NCBI RefSeq assembly: GCF_900142925.1
Contig: NZ_FRCN01000018.1
Location: 1-64,000 of the forward strand
Origin: Chitinophaga sp. CF418
GTDB taxonomy: Bacteria; Bacteroidota; Bacteroidia; Chitinophagales; Chitinophagaceae
Length of the DNA: 64,000 nt
Direction of reading: 5' to 3'
Shown piece by piece: positions 24,379-34,058 of this stretch. The number at the start of each line of letters is the position of its first letter. Positions within the stretch are counted from its first letter, which is position 1. A program made the translations under genes and the position numbers. The notes below the pieces were generated by a model, which was not told the origin of the DNA, made no database searches, and saw nothing but the letters and a program-made list of their open reading frames with translations.

Positions 24379-26061
24379 ATGGGCATCATACACTACTTTA
24401 AGAAAGACCAGTACAAGAACTTGTTTCTCCTGGTATGGCTTTTACTTGGACTGATACAGGCTGGGTTTACCGAGTTGATGGATGATGAGGCCTATTATTG
24501 GGTATACTCCCGTCACCTTGACTGGGGCTATTTTGATCATCCACCCATGGTGGCTTTGCTGATCAAAATTGGATATGGACTGTTCCATAATGAGTTTGGT
24601 GTTCGTTTATGCATGGTGATCCTTAGTCTTCTGACGCTGATTATTACCGACAAACTGATACCCCGCCGAGACAACCGGTTGTTCTACCTGTTACTCTGTG
24701 TCATGGCGGCCATGCAATTGGGTGGTATGCTGGCAGTACCGGATGTACCGCTGGTCTTTTTTGCCTCCCTCTATTTTCTCTTCTACCGCAATTTCCTGGA
24801 ACGGCAGAGCTGGAAGAATACCCTGTTGCTGGCATTGAGTATGGCCCTGATGTTCTATAGCAAATACCATGGTATTCTGCTTGTAGCCTTCACAGTTATC
24901 TCCAACCTGAACCTGCTGCGGGTATTTAAGTTTTACATTGCCTGTATCATTACCGCTATACTATTCCTGCCACATCTTTACTGGCAGTATACACACGATT
25001 TCCCCTCATTGCAATACCACCTGGTGGAAAGGAATGCCAGCACTTATCAGTTTGGTTTTACCATCGAGTATATTCTGGGTCAGTTGGCTTTATTCGGTCC
25101 TGTTGCCGGATGGCTGGTGTTATACTATGCCTTTGTCTGTCCTATCCAGAGCGCGTTTGAAAGAGCATTGAAGTTTTGTTTGGTAGGTGTGCTGGGTTTC
25201 TTCCTGTTAAGTACTTTTAAGGGTAGGGTAGAATCCAACTGGACGGTAATGTTGTTTACTCCGGCAATGGTACTGGCGCATCAGTCGGTACGCCGTAAAC
25301 GCTCATTGAAATGGTCTCTCAGGATATTGCCATACCTGGCTATATTCACGCTGATCCTGGTATTGGCTACCAGGGTCTATATGATATGGGACTTTATGCC
25401 AGGTGTGGAGATACGTCCGGAGATACATCACAATAAACCCTGGGCAGAAGAGATCAGGCAGCATGCTGCCGGTCGTCCGGTAGTGTTCATCAACAGTTAT
25501 CAATGGCCTTCAAAGTATATGTTCTACAGTGGTGAGCAGGCGTATGTAGTCAACAACCGCTATACCCGCCGGAACCAGTATAACTATTGGGATACTGAAA
25601 AACAGCTGTGGGGCAAGCCTGTGATGATTGTTTTTACGCCTGACAACAAATTGCCGGTAACAGATAGTTTCAATACAGTTAAAGGCCCCTGGAGCGCTTA
25701 CGATGAGGATCACCATTATTCCTATTCGCTGATCACACTGGTGCCTGCCTTGAAATATGTGAAGGTGAAACGGGGTGAACGTATGCCTTTCATCCTGCAG
25801 CTAAAGAATGGCTACAATGTACCGGTACCAGTGGATAAGGAGCATGAGGCTGTAATAGGATATGCGTTTGCCAGGAAGGAAGAAGTTTTGGGAGGAGTGA
25901 AATCAGACCTGACTTTAAGCCGGGCAATTGAGCGGCGTATCATCCGTATGGAAGTGATCATGCCGGATCAGCCGGGAACCTATCAATTGAAGTTCTGTGT
26001 ATTTGCAGGAATATTTTTCCCGACACATAATAGCCAGACAGTAACAGTAGTAGTCGAATAA
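24379..26061 (+). CDS. GT-C glycosyltransferase family 39 protein
   Basis: The 560-residue inner-membrane protein belongs to the GT39/ArnT-like group, which moves sugars from polyprenyl-phosphate carriers. The catalytic first periplasmic loop shows DDEAYYWVYSR and DWGYFDHPPM (about 35-60). About ten hydrophobic segments fill residues 13-345. The soluble C-terminal 200 residues end in a beta-rich, Ig-like stretch (about 460-560). The acceptor is unknown. It starts 21 nt after nagA. Confidence 0.88.
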   Translation: MGIIHYFKKDQYKNLFLLVWLLLGLIQAGFTELMDDEAYYWVYSRHLDWGYFDHPPMVALLIKIGYGLFHNEFGVRLCMVILSLLTLIITDKLIPRRDNRLFYLLLCVMAAMQLGGMLAVPDVPLVFFASLYFLFYRNFLERQSWKNTLLLALSMALMFYSKYHGILLVAFTVISNLNLLRVFKFYIACIITAILFLPHLYWQYTHDFPSLQYHLVERNASTYQFGFTIEYILGQLALFGPVAGWLVLYYAFVCPIQSAFERALKFCLVGVLGFFLLSTFKGRVESNWTVMLFTPAMVLAHQSVRRKRSLKWSLRILPYLAIFTLILVLATRVYMIWDFMPGVEIRPEIHHNKPWAEEIRQHAAGRPVVFINSYQWPSKYMFYSGEQAYVVNNRYTRRNQYNYWDTEKQLWGKPVMIVFTPDNKLPVTDSFNTVKGPWSAYDEDHHYSYSLITLVPALKYVKVKRGERMPFILQLKNGYNVPVPVDKEHEAVIGYAFARKEEVLGGVKSDLTLSRAIERRIIRMEVIMPDQPGTYQLKFCVFAGIFFPTHNSQTVTVVVE

Positions 26062-26070
26062 GACAATAAA

Positions 26071-26130
26071 AAAAAGGATCAGGGATTACATGAACGCGAA
26101 TATCGCAGCATGCAATCCCTGATCCTTTTT
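26071..26130. terminator. bidirectional terminator between GT39 and thiL genes
   Basis: A perfect 17-bp stem (26071-26087 with 26114-26130) with an A run on the left and a T run on the right serves both converging genes. Confidence 0.85.
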
Positions 26131-26141
26131 CTTTTTATGCT

Positions 26142-27176
26142 TTACTGCTGGAAAGCATTCCAGCCTTGTGCTACCAGTTTGAATTTATTACCGCCTTTAG
26201 TCAGGATATGGGCGCCTTCACTGATGTCTGTCATATACCCGATCACACTGATCTGCTCAGATAAGACGATCTTATCATAATCCTCTTGTTTCATTGTAAA
26301 GAGCAGTTCATAATCCTCTCCTCCGCTAAGCGCTGCCGCTGTAGGATCGAGAGAGAATTTCAGTGCCATTTCCTTTGTTTCGTTGGCGATAGGGATCTTC
26401 TCTTCATATAACACTACTCCAAGGTTACTCTGCTTACAGATATGCAGGATCTCTGAGCTGAGGCCATCACTTACATCCATCATTGCGGTAGGCTGGATAT
26501 CCTGTTCCTGCAGGAAATCGATGATATCACGACGGGCCTCCGGTTTCAGCTGACGCCCGATAATGTAAGTCTGGTCTTCCAGGTCGGGTTGCAGCTGCGG
26601 ACTTTCCAGGTAGATCTGTTTCTCTCTTTCCAGGAGTGTGAGTCCGAGGTAAGCCGCACCCAGGTCGCCGGATACACAGAGCAGGTCTCCTTTCTGGGCT
26701 GTGGAGCGTTTTACGAATTTGTCGGGCGCTACTTCACCGATAGCCGTTACGCTGATCACGAAGCCTTTCTGGGAAGAGGAGGTGTCTCCACCTATCAGGT
26801 CTACACCATATTTTTCGCAGGCAGCATATACGCCTTCATAAAATTCATTGAGCGCATCTACAGAGAAGCGGTTGCTGAACGCAATACTCATGGTGATCTG
26901 AGTAGGGGTAGCGTTCATGGCATATATGTCGGAAAGGTTAACTACGACTGATTTATAGCCCAGGTGTTTCAGGGGTGTATACATCAGGTCAAAGTGGATG
27001 CCTTCTACCAGCATATCAGTGGATATAACCGTCTGACGGCCAAAATGATCAATAACAGCAGCATCATCACCTACCCCCAGAATGGTACTGGCCTGCTGGA
27101 TCTCTATATTCTTCGTAAGCAATTCTATTAGTCCGAACTCGCCGAGCGAGTTTATCTCTGTTCTTTCGTCACTCAT
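26142..27176 (-). CDS. thiL: thiamine-monophosphate kinase
   Basis: ThiL phosphorylates thiamine monophosphate to the active cofactor thiamine pyrophosphate. The 344-residue protein has the PurM-like fold with GVGDDAAV (about 34-41), STDMLVEGIHFD (about 52-63), NLSDIYAM (about 80-87), GGDTSSS and MMDVSDGLSSE. It is 16 nt downstream of suhB on the same strand, forming an operon. Confidence 0.95.
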   Translation of the reverse strand: MSDERTEINSLGEFGLIELLTKNIEIQQASTILGVGDDAAVIDHFGRQTVISTDMLVEGIHFDLMYTPLKHLGYKSVVVNLSDIYAMNATPTQITMSIAFSNRFSVDALNEFYEGVYAACEKYGVDLIGGDTSSSQKGFVISVTAIGEVAPDKFVKRSTAQKGDLLCVSGDLGAAYLGLTLLEREKQIYLESPQLQPDLEDQTYIIGRQLKPEARRDIIDFLQEQDIQPTAMMDVSDGLSSEILHICKQSNLGVVLYEEKIPIANETKEMALKFSLDPTAAALSGGEDYELLFTMKQEDYDKIVLSEQISVIGYMTDISEGAHILTKGGNKFKLVAQGWNAFQQ

Positions 27177-27192
27177 GGTGTATGATATTAGA

Positions 27193-27966
27193 TCAGTATT
27201 TTCCGTTTACAATGTTGATCAATGGCTCATGAATAAGACCATTGGTAGCAATCAGCGTACGCTGGTAAGGAGAGTAGCGGTGACCTTTGAAGTCGGTAAC
27301 CTTGCCCCCTGCTTCCTCTACGATAAGGAATCCCGCAGCAGCGTCCCAGGCATTGAGGCTATGCTCATAATATCCATCAAAGCGGCCGGCAGCTACCCAG
27401 CAGAGATCGATAGCAGCGGAACCCAGCCTGCGTACCGGTTGTCCCTGTTTTACGAAGTACTCAAACACATCAATCGGGCTGTGAGTATACTCCTTCCAGG
27501 TATATGGGAAGCCTGTTACCATGCAGGCCTTTTTCATTTCATCTTTGGTAGATACCCTGATGCGTTTGTCATTGAGGGTAGCGCCCTGTCCCTTTTCTGC
27601 AAAGAAGAACTCGTTCAGAAAAGGATTGTATACAGCCCCCATGATCATCTCTCCATCCTGCTCAATACCAATGGAAACACAACAGATCGGGATACCATGG
27701 GCGAAGTTCACCGTACCATCCAGGGGATCAATGATCCACTTGATGTTGGAATCTGAAGTGATCTCGCCAGACTCTTCACTGAGTATAAAGTGGTGGGGGA
27801 ATGTTTCCCTGATCACACTGAAAATGGCAGTTTCTGCATTCTTATCAGCTTCTGTTACCAGATCATTCACGGAACTTTTGCTGGATATCTCGAAAGAGCC
27901 GTTAAAGTATTGCTTTAGAACATCTCCGCCGGCTTTTGTTGCGTTGAGTAGGGTAGCTTTTAACAT
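27193..27966 (-). CDS. suhB: inositol-1-monophosphatase family protein
   Basis: These Mg2+-dependent phosphatases act on inositol phosphates or related sugar phosphates; SuhB also modulates rRNA transcription in E. coli. The 257-residue protein shows the metal-binding signature WIIDPLDGTVNFAHG (about 79-93), the upstream SEESGE, and WDAAAGFLIVEEAGG near residue 200. A longer frame from 28002 exists. The ATG at 27966 follows a TACCTTTG promoter by 4 nt and gives normal family length. Confidence 0.9.
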   Translation of the reverse strand: MLKATLLNATKAGGDVLKQYFNGSFEISSKSSVNDLVTEADKNAETAIFSVIRETFPHHFILSEESGEITSDSNIKWIIDPLDGTVNFAHGIPICCVSIGIEQDGEMIMGAVYNPFLNEFFFAEKGQGATLNDKRIRVSTKDEMKKACMVTGFPYTWKEYTHSPIDVFEYFVKQGQPVRRLGSAAIDLCWVAAGRFDGYYEHSLNAWDAAAGFLIVEEAGGKVTDFKGHRYSPYQRTLIATNGLIHEPLINIVNGKY

Positions 27967-27970
27967 GGGG

Positions 27971-27978
27971 CAAAGGTA
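27971..27978 (-). promoter_or_regulatory. suhB-thiL promoter -7 element, possibly leaderless
   Basis: The minus strand reads TACCTTTG followed by CCCC and the suhB ATG. The -33 position is poor. Confidence 0.45.
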
Positions 27979-28090
27979 CGCGGGAATTTTTTTTCTAGCC
28001 ATATCGTTTTTAGTAATATGTTTGTGTAAGATTGCCAGAGGTAAGATACCTGTAATTCAAAATCAAACCGTAGCAATCCGAAATTCGGCG

Positions 28091-28098
28091 TATTTTTG
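28091..28098 (+). promoter_or_regulatory. GH3 gene promoter -7 element
   Basis: TATTTTTG matches TANNTTTG exactly, 26 nt before the ATG at 28125. Confidence 0.45.
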
Positions 28099-28124
28099 CA
28101 GTTAATAAATGAGAAGGTAAATTA

Positions 28125-29657
28125 ATGGCCATTTTAGGAAATCTTATATCCAGGTCACTGCGCATCAGGAAGAAATTTACATTTAAGTTAGGGACACCTC
28201 GCCAATATCAGCTCCAGGTATTACACAGACTGCTGGCGAAGGCCAAGGACACTCAATTTGGACAGCATTATAAATTTCAAGAGCTCCTGAATAGTCCCAA
28301 TGTAATGGCACAGTACCGTTCAACTGTACCTGTGCACAATTACAATAAGATGCATGCGGAATGGTGGCATAAGTGTCTGGAAGGGCAGGCGAATGTCAGC
28401 TGGCCTGAAAAGATAAAATACTTCGCGCTTAGCTCCGGTACATCGGAGTCGGCCAGTAAACACATACCTGTTACCCGGGATATGCTGAAAAACGTCAAGA
28501 AAGTGGGCGTAAAGCAGCTGTATTCCATGGCTAACTTCAATATTCCCCCCAAGTCCTTTACCAAAGGTATCCTGATGCTGGGTGGCACTACTGCCCTCTA
28601 TGAGAAAGGAGACTACTATGAGGGTGATATGAGTGGTATCCAGGCGAAGAACATTCCCCGCTGGTTCAGACGTTTCTACAAACCCGGCGGTAATATCTCC
28701 AAAAAGCCAAACTGGGAACAGCGTATCAGGCTGATTGTCCGTAAGGCGCCACAGTGGGACGTAGGTACCGTATGTGGTGTGCCTGCCTGGGTACAGATCG
28801 TATTGGCCGAGATCATCAAATACCACGGGGTTAAAAATATTCATGAGATCTGGCCTAACCTGGCCGTATATATCCATGGTGGGGTGTCTTTCGAACCTTA
28901 CCGGGAAAGTTTCCAGAAATTACTGGGCAAACCGATCAATTTCATTGAAACTTACATGGCTTCCGAAGGCTCTTTCGGCTTCCAGGCAAGACCTGGCGTA
29001 AGGGGCATCAAGCTGGTGCTGAACACCGGCATCTTCTATGAGTTCATTCCGTTCAATGAAGAAAACTTTACAGCAGACGGAGAGGTGAAGCCTAATCCGA
29101 AAGCGTATATGATCCATGAAGTGGTGGAAGATGTGGAATATGCTGTGATGCTTTCCACCTGTGCAGGGGCATGGCGTTACCTGATCGGGGATGTGGTGAA
29201 GTTCACCTCTGTAAAGGAACATGAGATCGTGATCGTTGGTCGTACCAAGCAGTTTCTGAGCCTTTGCGGGGAACACATGAGTATCGACAATATGAACAAG
29301 GCCATCGATATGGTGCAGAAGAAGATGGGCATCACCATCAAGGAGTTCACCGTAGCCGGTTTCCCTTATGAAAGCCTGTTTGCACACCGCTGGTATATTG
29401 GTACTGACGATGTGAATGTAGACGCTAACCGTGTCCGTGAGATCATCGATCAGACATTGGCCGATGTGAACGATGACTACGCAGTGGAAAGGACTTCAGC
29501 CCTGAAAGAATTGTTTGTGGAAGTATTGCCTAATGAGGTGTTCATTGATTACATGAGAGCGAAAGGAAAAGAAGGCGCCATGAACAAATTCCCACGTGTA
29601 TTAAAAGGCGACAAGCTAAAAGACTGGGAACAGTTCCTGAGTGTAAAATCAGTCTGA
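28125..29657 (+). CDS. GH3-family acyl-adenylate-forming enzyme
   Basis: GH3 proteins adenylate carboxylic acids and, in plants, join them to amino acids; bacterial members are uncharacterised in most cases. The 510-residue protein has the ATP-binding loop SSGTSESASK (about 104-113). Further motifs are VHGGVSFEPY (about 244-253), TYMASEGSFG (about 271-280), and YRYxIGD-like WRYLIGDVV. The length matches the family. It stands alone between its own promoter and terminator, so the substrate cannot be inferred from context. Confidence 0.88.
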   Translation: MAILGNLISRSLRIRKKFTFKLGTPRQYQLQVLHRLLAKAKDTQFGQHYKFQELLNSPNVMAQYRSTVPVHNYNKMHAEWWHKCLEGQANVSWPEKIKYFALSSGTSESASKHIPVTRDMLKNVKKVGVKQLYSMANFNIPPKSFTKGILMLGGTTALYEKGDYYEGDMSGIQAKNIPRWFRRFYKPGGNISKKPNWEQRIRLIVRKAPQWDVGTVCGVPAWVQIVLAEIIKYHGVKNIHEIWPNLAVYIHGGVSFEPYRESFQKLLGKPINFIETYMASEGSFGFQARPGVRGIKLVLNTGIFYEFIPFNEENFTADGEVKPNPKAYMIHEVVEDVEYAVMLSTCAGAWRYLIGDVVKFTSVKEHEIVIVGRTKQFLSLCGEHMSIDNMNKAIDMVQKKMGITIKEFTVAGFPYESLFAHRWYIGTDDVNVDANRVREIIDQTLADVNDDYAVERTSALKELFVEVLPNEVFIDYMRAKGKEGAMNKFPRVLKGDKLKDWEQFLSVKSV

Positions 29658-29687
29658 GAAATTTAACGATTCTATAAATAAAAAGAG

Positions 29688-29722
29688 GGGTAACTTCAGC
29701 AATTAGGTTACCCTTTATTTTT
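29688..29722 (+). terminator. terminator after the GH3 gene
   Basis: GGGTAAC (29688-29694) pairs with GTTACCC (29707-29713) and is followed by TTTATTTTTT. Confidence 0.75.
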
Positions 29723-29769
29723 TACATAAAGATAGCCGTAGCAGCGACGGCAATGGAATTTTGTAGCGC

Positions 29770-30408
29770 ATGATAACAGCACTGGCACAGGGTATGGCGT
29801 TGGGCTTATTTCTATCAATTTCTGTAGGTCCCGTTATCTTCGCCATCATAAAGTACAGCATCAACAATGGATTTAAGGCAGGCGTCAGCTTCGCTTTAGG
29901 GGTATCATTCAGTGATATATTTTTTGTATTGACGGGAAACCTGGCAACAGCTTTCATTACCGGTCTGGAAGAATATAAAAAGTACATTGGCATCATTGGC
30001 GGTATCATGCTCGTATGTATGGGCATATACGGACTATTCTTTAAGAAGGTAATGATCAGTACCGGCGATGAACGACCGGAAATGTTCCGCACTCACGACT
30101 ATCTGAAGATCTGGCTGGCCGGCTTCCTGATGAATACACTCAACCCGGGTGTGATCATCTTCTGGCTGGGAGTTTGTGTATCTTCCAGTTCTACTACGGT
30201 AGGGCATCGTATAATGATGTACACAACCGCTTTGATCTGGGTATTATCTACGGATATTCTGAAGGTATTTGTAGCTGATAAGATCAGGCACAAGCTGACC
30301 TTAAGCAATGTAGTATGGCTGAATAAGATTGCAGGCGCAAGCCTGATCCTGTTTGGGGTGATCCTGTTGTATAAGGTGCTGCTGGACCCGGGGAGCATCA
30401 CACACTAA
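29770..30408 (+). CDS. LysE/RhtB family amino-acid exporter
   Basis: The 212-residue protein has about six hydrophobic segments and the family N-terminal pattern GMALGLFLSISVGPVIFAII (about 7-26). A central NTLNPGVIIFWLG motif lies near residue 125. Relatives export lysine, threonine, homoserine or other metabolites. The substrate is unknown. Confidence 0.88.
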   Translation: MITALAQGMALGLFLSISVGPVIFAIIKYSINNGFKAGVSFALGVSFSDIFFVLTGNLATAFITGLEEYKKYIGIIGGIMLVCMGIYGLFFKKVMISTGDERPEMFRTHDYLKIWLAGFLMNTLNPGVIIFWLGVCVSSSSTTVGHRIMMYTTALIWVLSTDILKVFVADKIRHKLTLSNVVWLNKIAGASLILFGVILLYKVLLDPGSITH

Positions 30409-30427
30409 TAAATAAAGCAATTGCCAT

Positions 30428-30467
30428 AAAAAGAAAAGCCATTCATCGCGAATGGCTTTTTCTTTTT
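30428..30467. terminator. bidirectional terminator between the LysE and korB genes
   Basis: AAAAAGAAAAGCCATTC (30428-30444) pairs with GAATGGCTTTTTCTTTTT (30450-30467), with A and T flanks for both converging genes. Confidence 0.85.
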
Positions 30468-30486
30468 ATTGGTGGTGATAAATTTC

Positions 30487-31521
30487 CTATTTGATAGTCC
30501 AGGTCTCTCTACCTGCCAGCAGTTTGTCCAGATCGCCGGGACCTTTCTGAGAGATGGCGCTCTCTACCTGGAAGTTCAGCTGCTCTTCATAAGTAGGACG
30601 GAAGGCCTGGTAGAACACGCCGAAAGGACGGGGAAGGTGACCTTCTATACGAGGATCGTCGAACATGCGGGTCAGGATCTGCGCTTTATAGAAGTCTTTC
30701 TCGTCATGGATCCAGAGGTCGCTGGCACTGTATTCTCCACCCAGTTCCACTACTACCGGCTTTAAGCCGTCCAGGCGGATACCTTTGTTCTTCTGGGCGC
30801 CGAATATCAGTGGCTGACCTTGTTCCAGGAACAGGGTTTCTTCCATTTTGCTGCCTTTCTCGGTAAAGATCTCGAATGCTCCATCGTTGAAGATGTTACA
30901 GTTCTGGTATATTTCCAGGAAGGAAGCTCCTTTATGTGCATGGCTGCGTTTCAGCAGTTCCTGCAGGTGTTTCGGATCGCGGTCCATACTGCGGGCAATG
31001 AAGGTAGCATCTGCACCTAATGCCAGCGCCAGCGGATTAAAAGGATGGTCGATGCTGCCGAAAGGAGTGGACTTGGTCACTTTGTTCTCTTCCGAAGTAG
31101 GAGAGTACTGACCCTTCGTCAAACCATAGATCTGGTTATTGAACAGCATGATATTGATGTCGAAGTTACGGCGCAGCAAATGGATGGTATGGTTACCACC
31201 AATGGAGAGCCCGTCACCGTCGCCGGTTACTACCCAAACGCTGAGTTCAGGGCGTACGGCTTTCAATCCGGAAGCAATAGCGGTAGCACGGCCATGGATC
31301 GAGTGCATACCGTAGGTGTTCATATAGTAAGGAAAACGCGATGAGCAACCGATACCGGATACGATCACGATATTTTCCTTTGGAATGCCCAGACCGGGCA
31401 TGATAGTTTGTACTTGTTTTAAGATCGAATAATCTCCGCAACCCGGGCACCAGCGTACTTCCTGGTCCGTTGCAAAATCCTTCGCCGTTAACGCCTGCGG
31501 AGCTATAGTAGCTGTTGACAT
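30487..31521 (-). CDS. korB: 2-oxoacid:ferredoxin oxidoreductase beta subunit
   Basis: The beta subunit binds thiamine pyrophosphate and the Fe-S cluster used to oxidise 2-oxoglutarate or a related 2-oxoacid to its CoA ester with ferredoxin. The 344-residue protein shows WCPGCGDY (about 24-31), GIGCSSRFPYYM (about 57-68) and the TPP/Mg motif TGDGDGLSIGGNH (about 98-110). The usual partner, the alpha/gamma-fused KorA, is normally adjacent and upstream. It is not found on either side here. Its own promoter element lies at 31557-31564. Confidence 0.9.
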   Translation of the reverse strand: MSTATIAPQALTAKDFATDQEVRWCPGCGDYSILKQVQTIMPGLGIPKENIVIVSGIGCSSRFPYYMNTYGMHSIHGRATAIASGLKAVRPELSVWVVTGDGDGLSIGGNHTIHLLRRNFDINIMLFNNQIYGLTKGQYSPTSEENKVTKSTPFGSIDHPFNPLALALGADATFIARSMDRDPKHLQELLKRSHAHKGASFLEIYQNCNIFNDGAFEIFTEKGSKMEETLFLEQGQPLIFGAQKNKGIRLDGLKPVVVELGGEYSASDLWIHDEKDFYKAQILTRMFDDPRIEGHLPRPFGVFYQAFRPTYEEQLNFQVESAISQKGPGDLDKLLAGRETWTIK

Positions 31522-31556
31522 CTGAATGTTTTAAAGAAAAAGTGAAAAACGGTTGG

Positions 31557-31564
31557 CAAAGTTA
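31557..31564 (-). promoter_or_regulatory. korB promoter -7 element
   Basis: The minus strand reads TAACTTTG, an exact TANNTTTG match, about 35 nt before the korB ATG. Confidence 0.45.
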
Positions 31565-31620
31565 CGAATTGTTTATCCTCTGCGGTTTACGCAATAAGGA
31601 ATACTTCTAACTATTCCCTT

Positions 31621-31974
31621 TTATGCCTGTTCCTGTTGTAGTAACGCCTCCCAGTATTCGGCTGCTCTCCTGGTATGTGGGATCACTATAGTACCGCCAA
31701 CAATGTTGGCTACAGCAAAGATCTCATACATTTCTTCAGTGGTAATCCCCTGTTCATGGCATTTTCCAAGGTGGTATTTGATACAGTCATCGCAACGAAG
31801 TACCATCGATGAAACCAATCCCAGCATTTCCTTTACTTTGGTACTTAATGCGCCTTCTGCGTAGGTGTTTGTATCAAGATTAAATAAACGGTTAATGACC
31901 TTGTTCTGTTTACCCAGGATTACTTCGTTCATTTTGGCCCGGTAATCATTAAAAGCTTGTATCTCGTCTGCCAT
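31621..31974 (-). CDS. carboxymuconolactone decarboxylase / AhpD-like protein
   Basis: The 117-residue all-helical protein carries the CxxC-x3-H motif (CDDCIKYH, about 58-65) of AhpD-like proteins, which act as thiol-dependent peroxide-defence partners. True gamma-carboxymuconolactone decarboxylases usually lack the cysteine pair. It is a single gene 99 nt upstream of korB on the same strand. Confidence 0.85.
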   Translation of the reverse strand: MADEIQAFNDYRAKMNEVILGKQNKVINRLFNLDTNTYAEGALSTKVKEMLGLVSSMVLRCDDCIKYHLGKCHEQGITTEEMYEIFAVANIVGGTIVIPHTRRAAEYWEALLQQEQA

Positions 31975-32016
31975 TTTATTGTTTGTTTACACACCTTAAA
32001 GCTATGAAACGATTCC

Positions 32017-32024
32017 CAAATATA
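32017..32024 (-). promoter_or_regulatory. promoter -7 element of the AhpD-like gene
   Basis: The minus strand reads TATATTTG, an exact match, about 42 nt before the ATG. The rest of the 291-bp divergent gap to 32265 shows nothing clear. Confidence 0.4.
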
Positions 32025-32265
32025 AATCAATCTACTCGTTTAGTAGACTATGGCCCGGGGAGGCTAAAGTGGTGATTTATTTAGTGTCTGTATATTAATG
32101 AGTTACGTAGTATGGGATAACCCTGGGTTATTGCTCATAACAAGAAGTGATGAGAATTGCGGGTCTATGGTAGGATTTGAGGGCCTACCGGGACGTTCGG
32201 ATTGCTGGCTCCGGTTAACAATAAGATAACATTAAACCCGTTCCTTTGCGCTTTACCTGCTGATT

Positions 32266-33903
32266 ATGTTTGTAATGCGTTTCTTTTTACTGCTGATACT
32301 AAGCGGGCTGTTGTCCGGTGGGCTGTTTGCGCAAAACGACAAACTGACCAGATTACAGTTGCCTGACCAGGATGATTACGAGCAGATAACGCCGGATTCT
32401 ACATTCCTGGCTTTAAAAGATGCCTACAACCGGGCGGTGGAGAAGAAAGAGCCCCTGGCAGCTGCCAGATGTCTCGCCCGGATGGGACAGATCTGTTTCC
32501 ACCTGGGGCATTTTCCCCAGGCGCTGGACTATCACCTGCAGGCCAGCGACATCTTCCGGAAAGAAGGCGCACAACAACAGCTGGCTGGTAATCTGAACGA
32601 TATTGGGATGTTATATTATTATAACAAACAACCAGAACTATCCCGCCGGCAATATGAAGAAGCGCTCGCTATCTTCCACCAGCTGAACAACAATACAGGA
32701 GTAGCGTTGACTTATGGAAAGATCGGCCACCTATACGAAAAGCAACAACGATACGACAGCGCCTTTCTATACCAGCGCCGTGCTCTGGCGGCCTACCTCT
32801 CAGTAGATGATAAACCAGGCATGTCTAAGATCTATGAGAATATTGGCAGTATTTATGAAGACCTCGCCCGGTATGATTCAGCATCTTTCTATTTCAACAG
32901 GGCCCTGGATCTGAGTATGCAGGGTGAGGATAAGATCGCCCGGATTGAGATCCTGAACAACCTGGGGGATGTGTGTCGTAAGACCGGGCAGTACGCTGAA
33001 GCCCTGGTCCAAACCCGCAGAGCTCTGCTGCTGGCGCTGGCGCTGCATGAACAGCGGCAACTAAGCGGTGCTTACCGTGATCTTGCTAAAGCGCATCACC
33101 TGGCAGGGAATAATGACAGTGCCTTTTATTATCTCGAGCTTGGCCGGCAATACCTGCTTGGGACATACTCTGATGAGAACAGCAAACAGGTGGCGTTGCT
33201 ACAGACGGTCTATGACATTGAAAAGAAGAACAACGAGATAGAGCGCTTGCAGAACGCTCGCAAGACGAACCGGATTATTACTGCTGCCATCGTGATTGTT
33301 ATCCTGTTATTAGTTGCTATGGGTGTTCTGATCATTAGTCGCCAGCGCCTGAAGCTGCGTAATGAGCAGATACTCCGGCATCAGCACCGCCAGATATTTG
33401 AAACCGAGAAGGAACTGATGGAGGCGGCTTTGCAAAATAAGCAGTTGCAGGAGGGAAAGCTGAAAGAAGAATTAGAGGTTCGTTCCAGGGAACTGACCAC
33501 ACATACCTTGCATCTTATTCAGAAAAACCAGTTGCTGGAAGAGCTGCGTGTCAGGCTGGATGAAATGGTAAAGGATGATAAACGTGATCAGAAGAAACAG
33601 CTGAAGCAACTGCTGGGACAGATTAATCATAGTTTCAATCATGACCAGTACTGGGTCGATTTCCGGAATATCTTCGAGCAGGTGCATCAGGCTTTCTTTG
33701 ACAACCTGAAAAAGTATTGTGATACGCTTACTTCTAATGACCTCCGCTTAGTTGCGCTCCTGAAAATGAATATGGAATCTAATGATATAGCCACCTTGCT
33801 GGGGATTTCACAGGATAGTTTGCGTGTGGTGCGATATCGGCTTCGGAAGAAGCTGAATCTTCAGCAGGGGGAGAGTTTGACTGCGTTTATTCAGAGTTTG
33901 TAA
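32266..33903 (+). CDS. membrane-anchored TPR protein with C-terminal HTH regulator domain
   Basis: The 545-residue protein has a signal peptide (about 1-22) and five to six tetratricopeptide repeats (about 60-290). One transmembrane helix lies at about 338-358 (IITAAIVIVILLLVAMGVLI). A long coiled coil follows (about 360-455), then a LuxR-type helix-turn-helix (about 488-545; IATLLGISQDSLRVVRYRLRKKL). This places a periplasmic TPR sensor opposite a cytoplasmic DNA-binding domain. It lies 526 nt upstream of the phytase-linked TonB receptor in the same direction, so local regulation is plausible. M4 (32275) is an alternative start. Confidence 0.82.
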   Translation: MFVMRFFLLLILSGLLSGGLFAQNDKLTRLQLPDQDDYEQITPDSTFLALKDAYNRAVEKKEPLAAARCLARMGQICFHLGHFPQALDYHLQASDIFRKEGAQQQLAGNLNDIGMLYYYNKQPELSRRQYEEALAIFHQLNNNTGVALTYGKIGHLYEKQQRYDSAFLYQRRALAAYLSVDDKPGMSKIYENIGSIYEDLARYDSASFYFNRALDLSMQGEDKIARIEILNNLGDVCRKTGQYAEALVQTRRALLLALALHEQRQLSGAYRDLAKAHHLAGNNDSAFYYLELGRQYLLGTYSDENSKQVALLQTVYDIEKKNNEIERLQNARKTNRIITAAIVIVILLLVAMGVLIISRQRLKLRNEQILRHQHRQIFETEKELMEAALQNKQLQEGKLKEELEVRSRELTTHTLHLIQKNQLLEELRVRLDEMVKDDKRDQKKQLKQLLGQINHSFNHDQYWVDFRNIFEQVHQAFFDNLKKYCDTLTSNDLRLVALLKMNMESNDIATLLGISQDSLRVVRYRLRKKLNLQQGESLTAFIQSL

Positions 33904-34058
33904 GTTATTGATATACTGGTAAATAGATTGTGTAGAATGACTCTGTCAACTATGCGTTTGACTAAGTCAGATATTAAAATATCAGGTTATATCTTTTGAA
34001 TGAGGCTAAAACCAGGACTAAATGGCGCCGGTTGATCTTGCATATGACAAGCATACAA

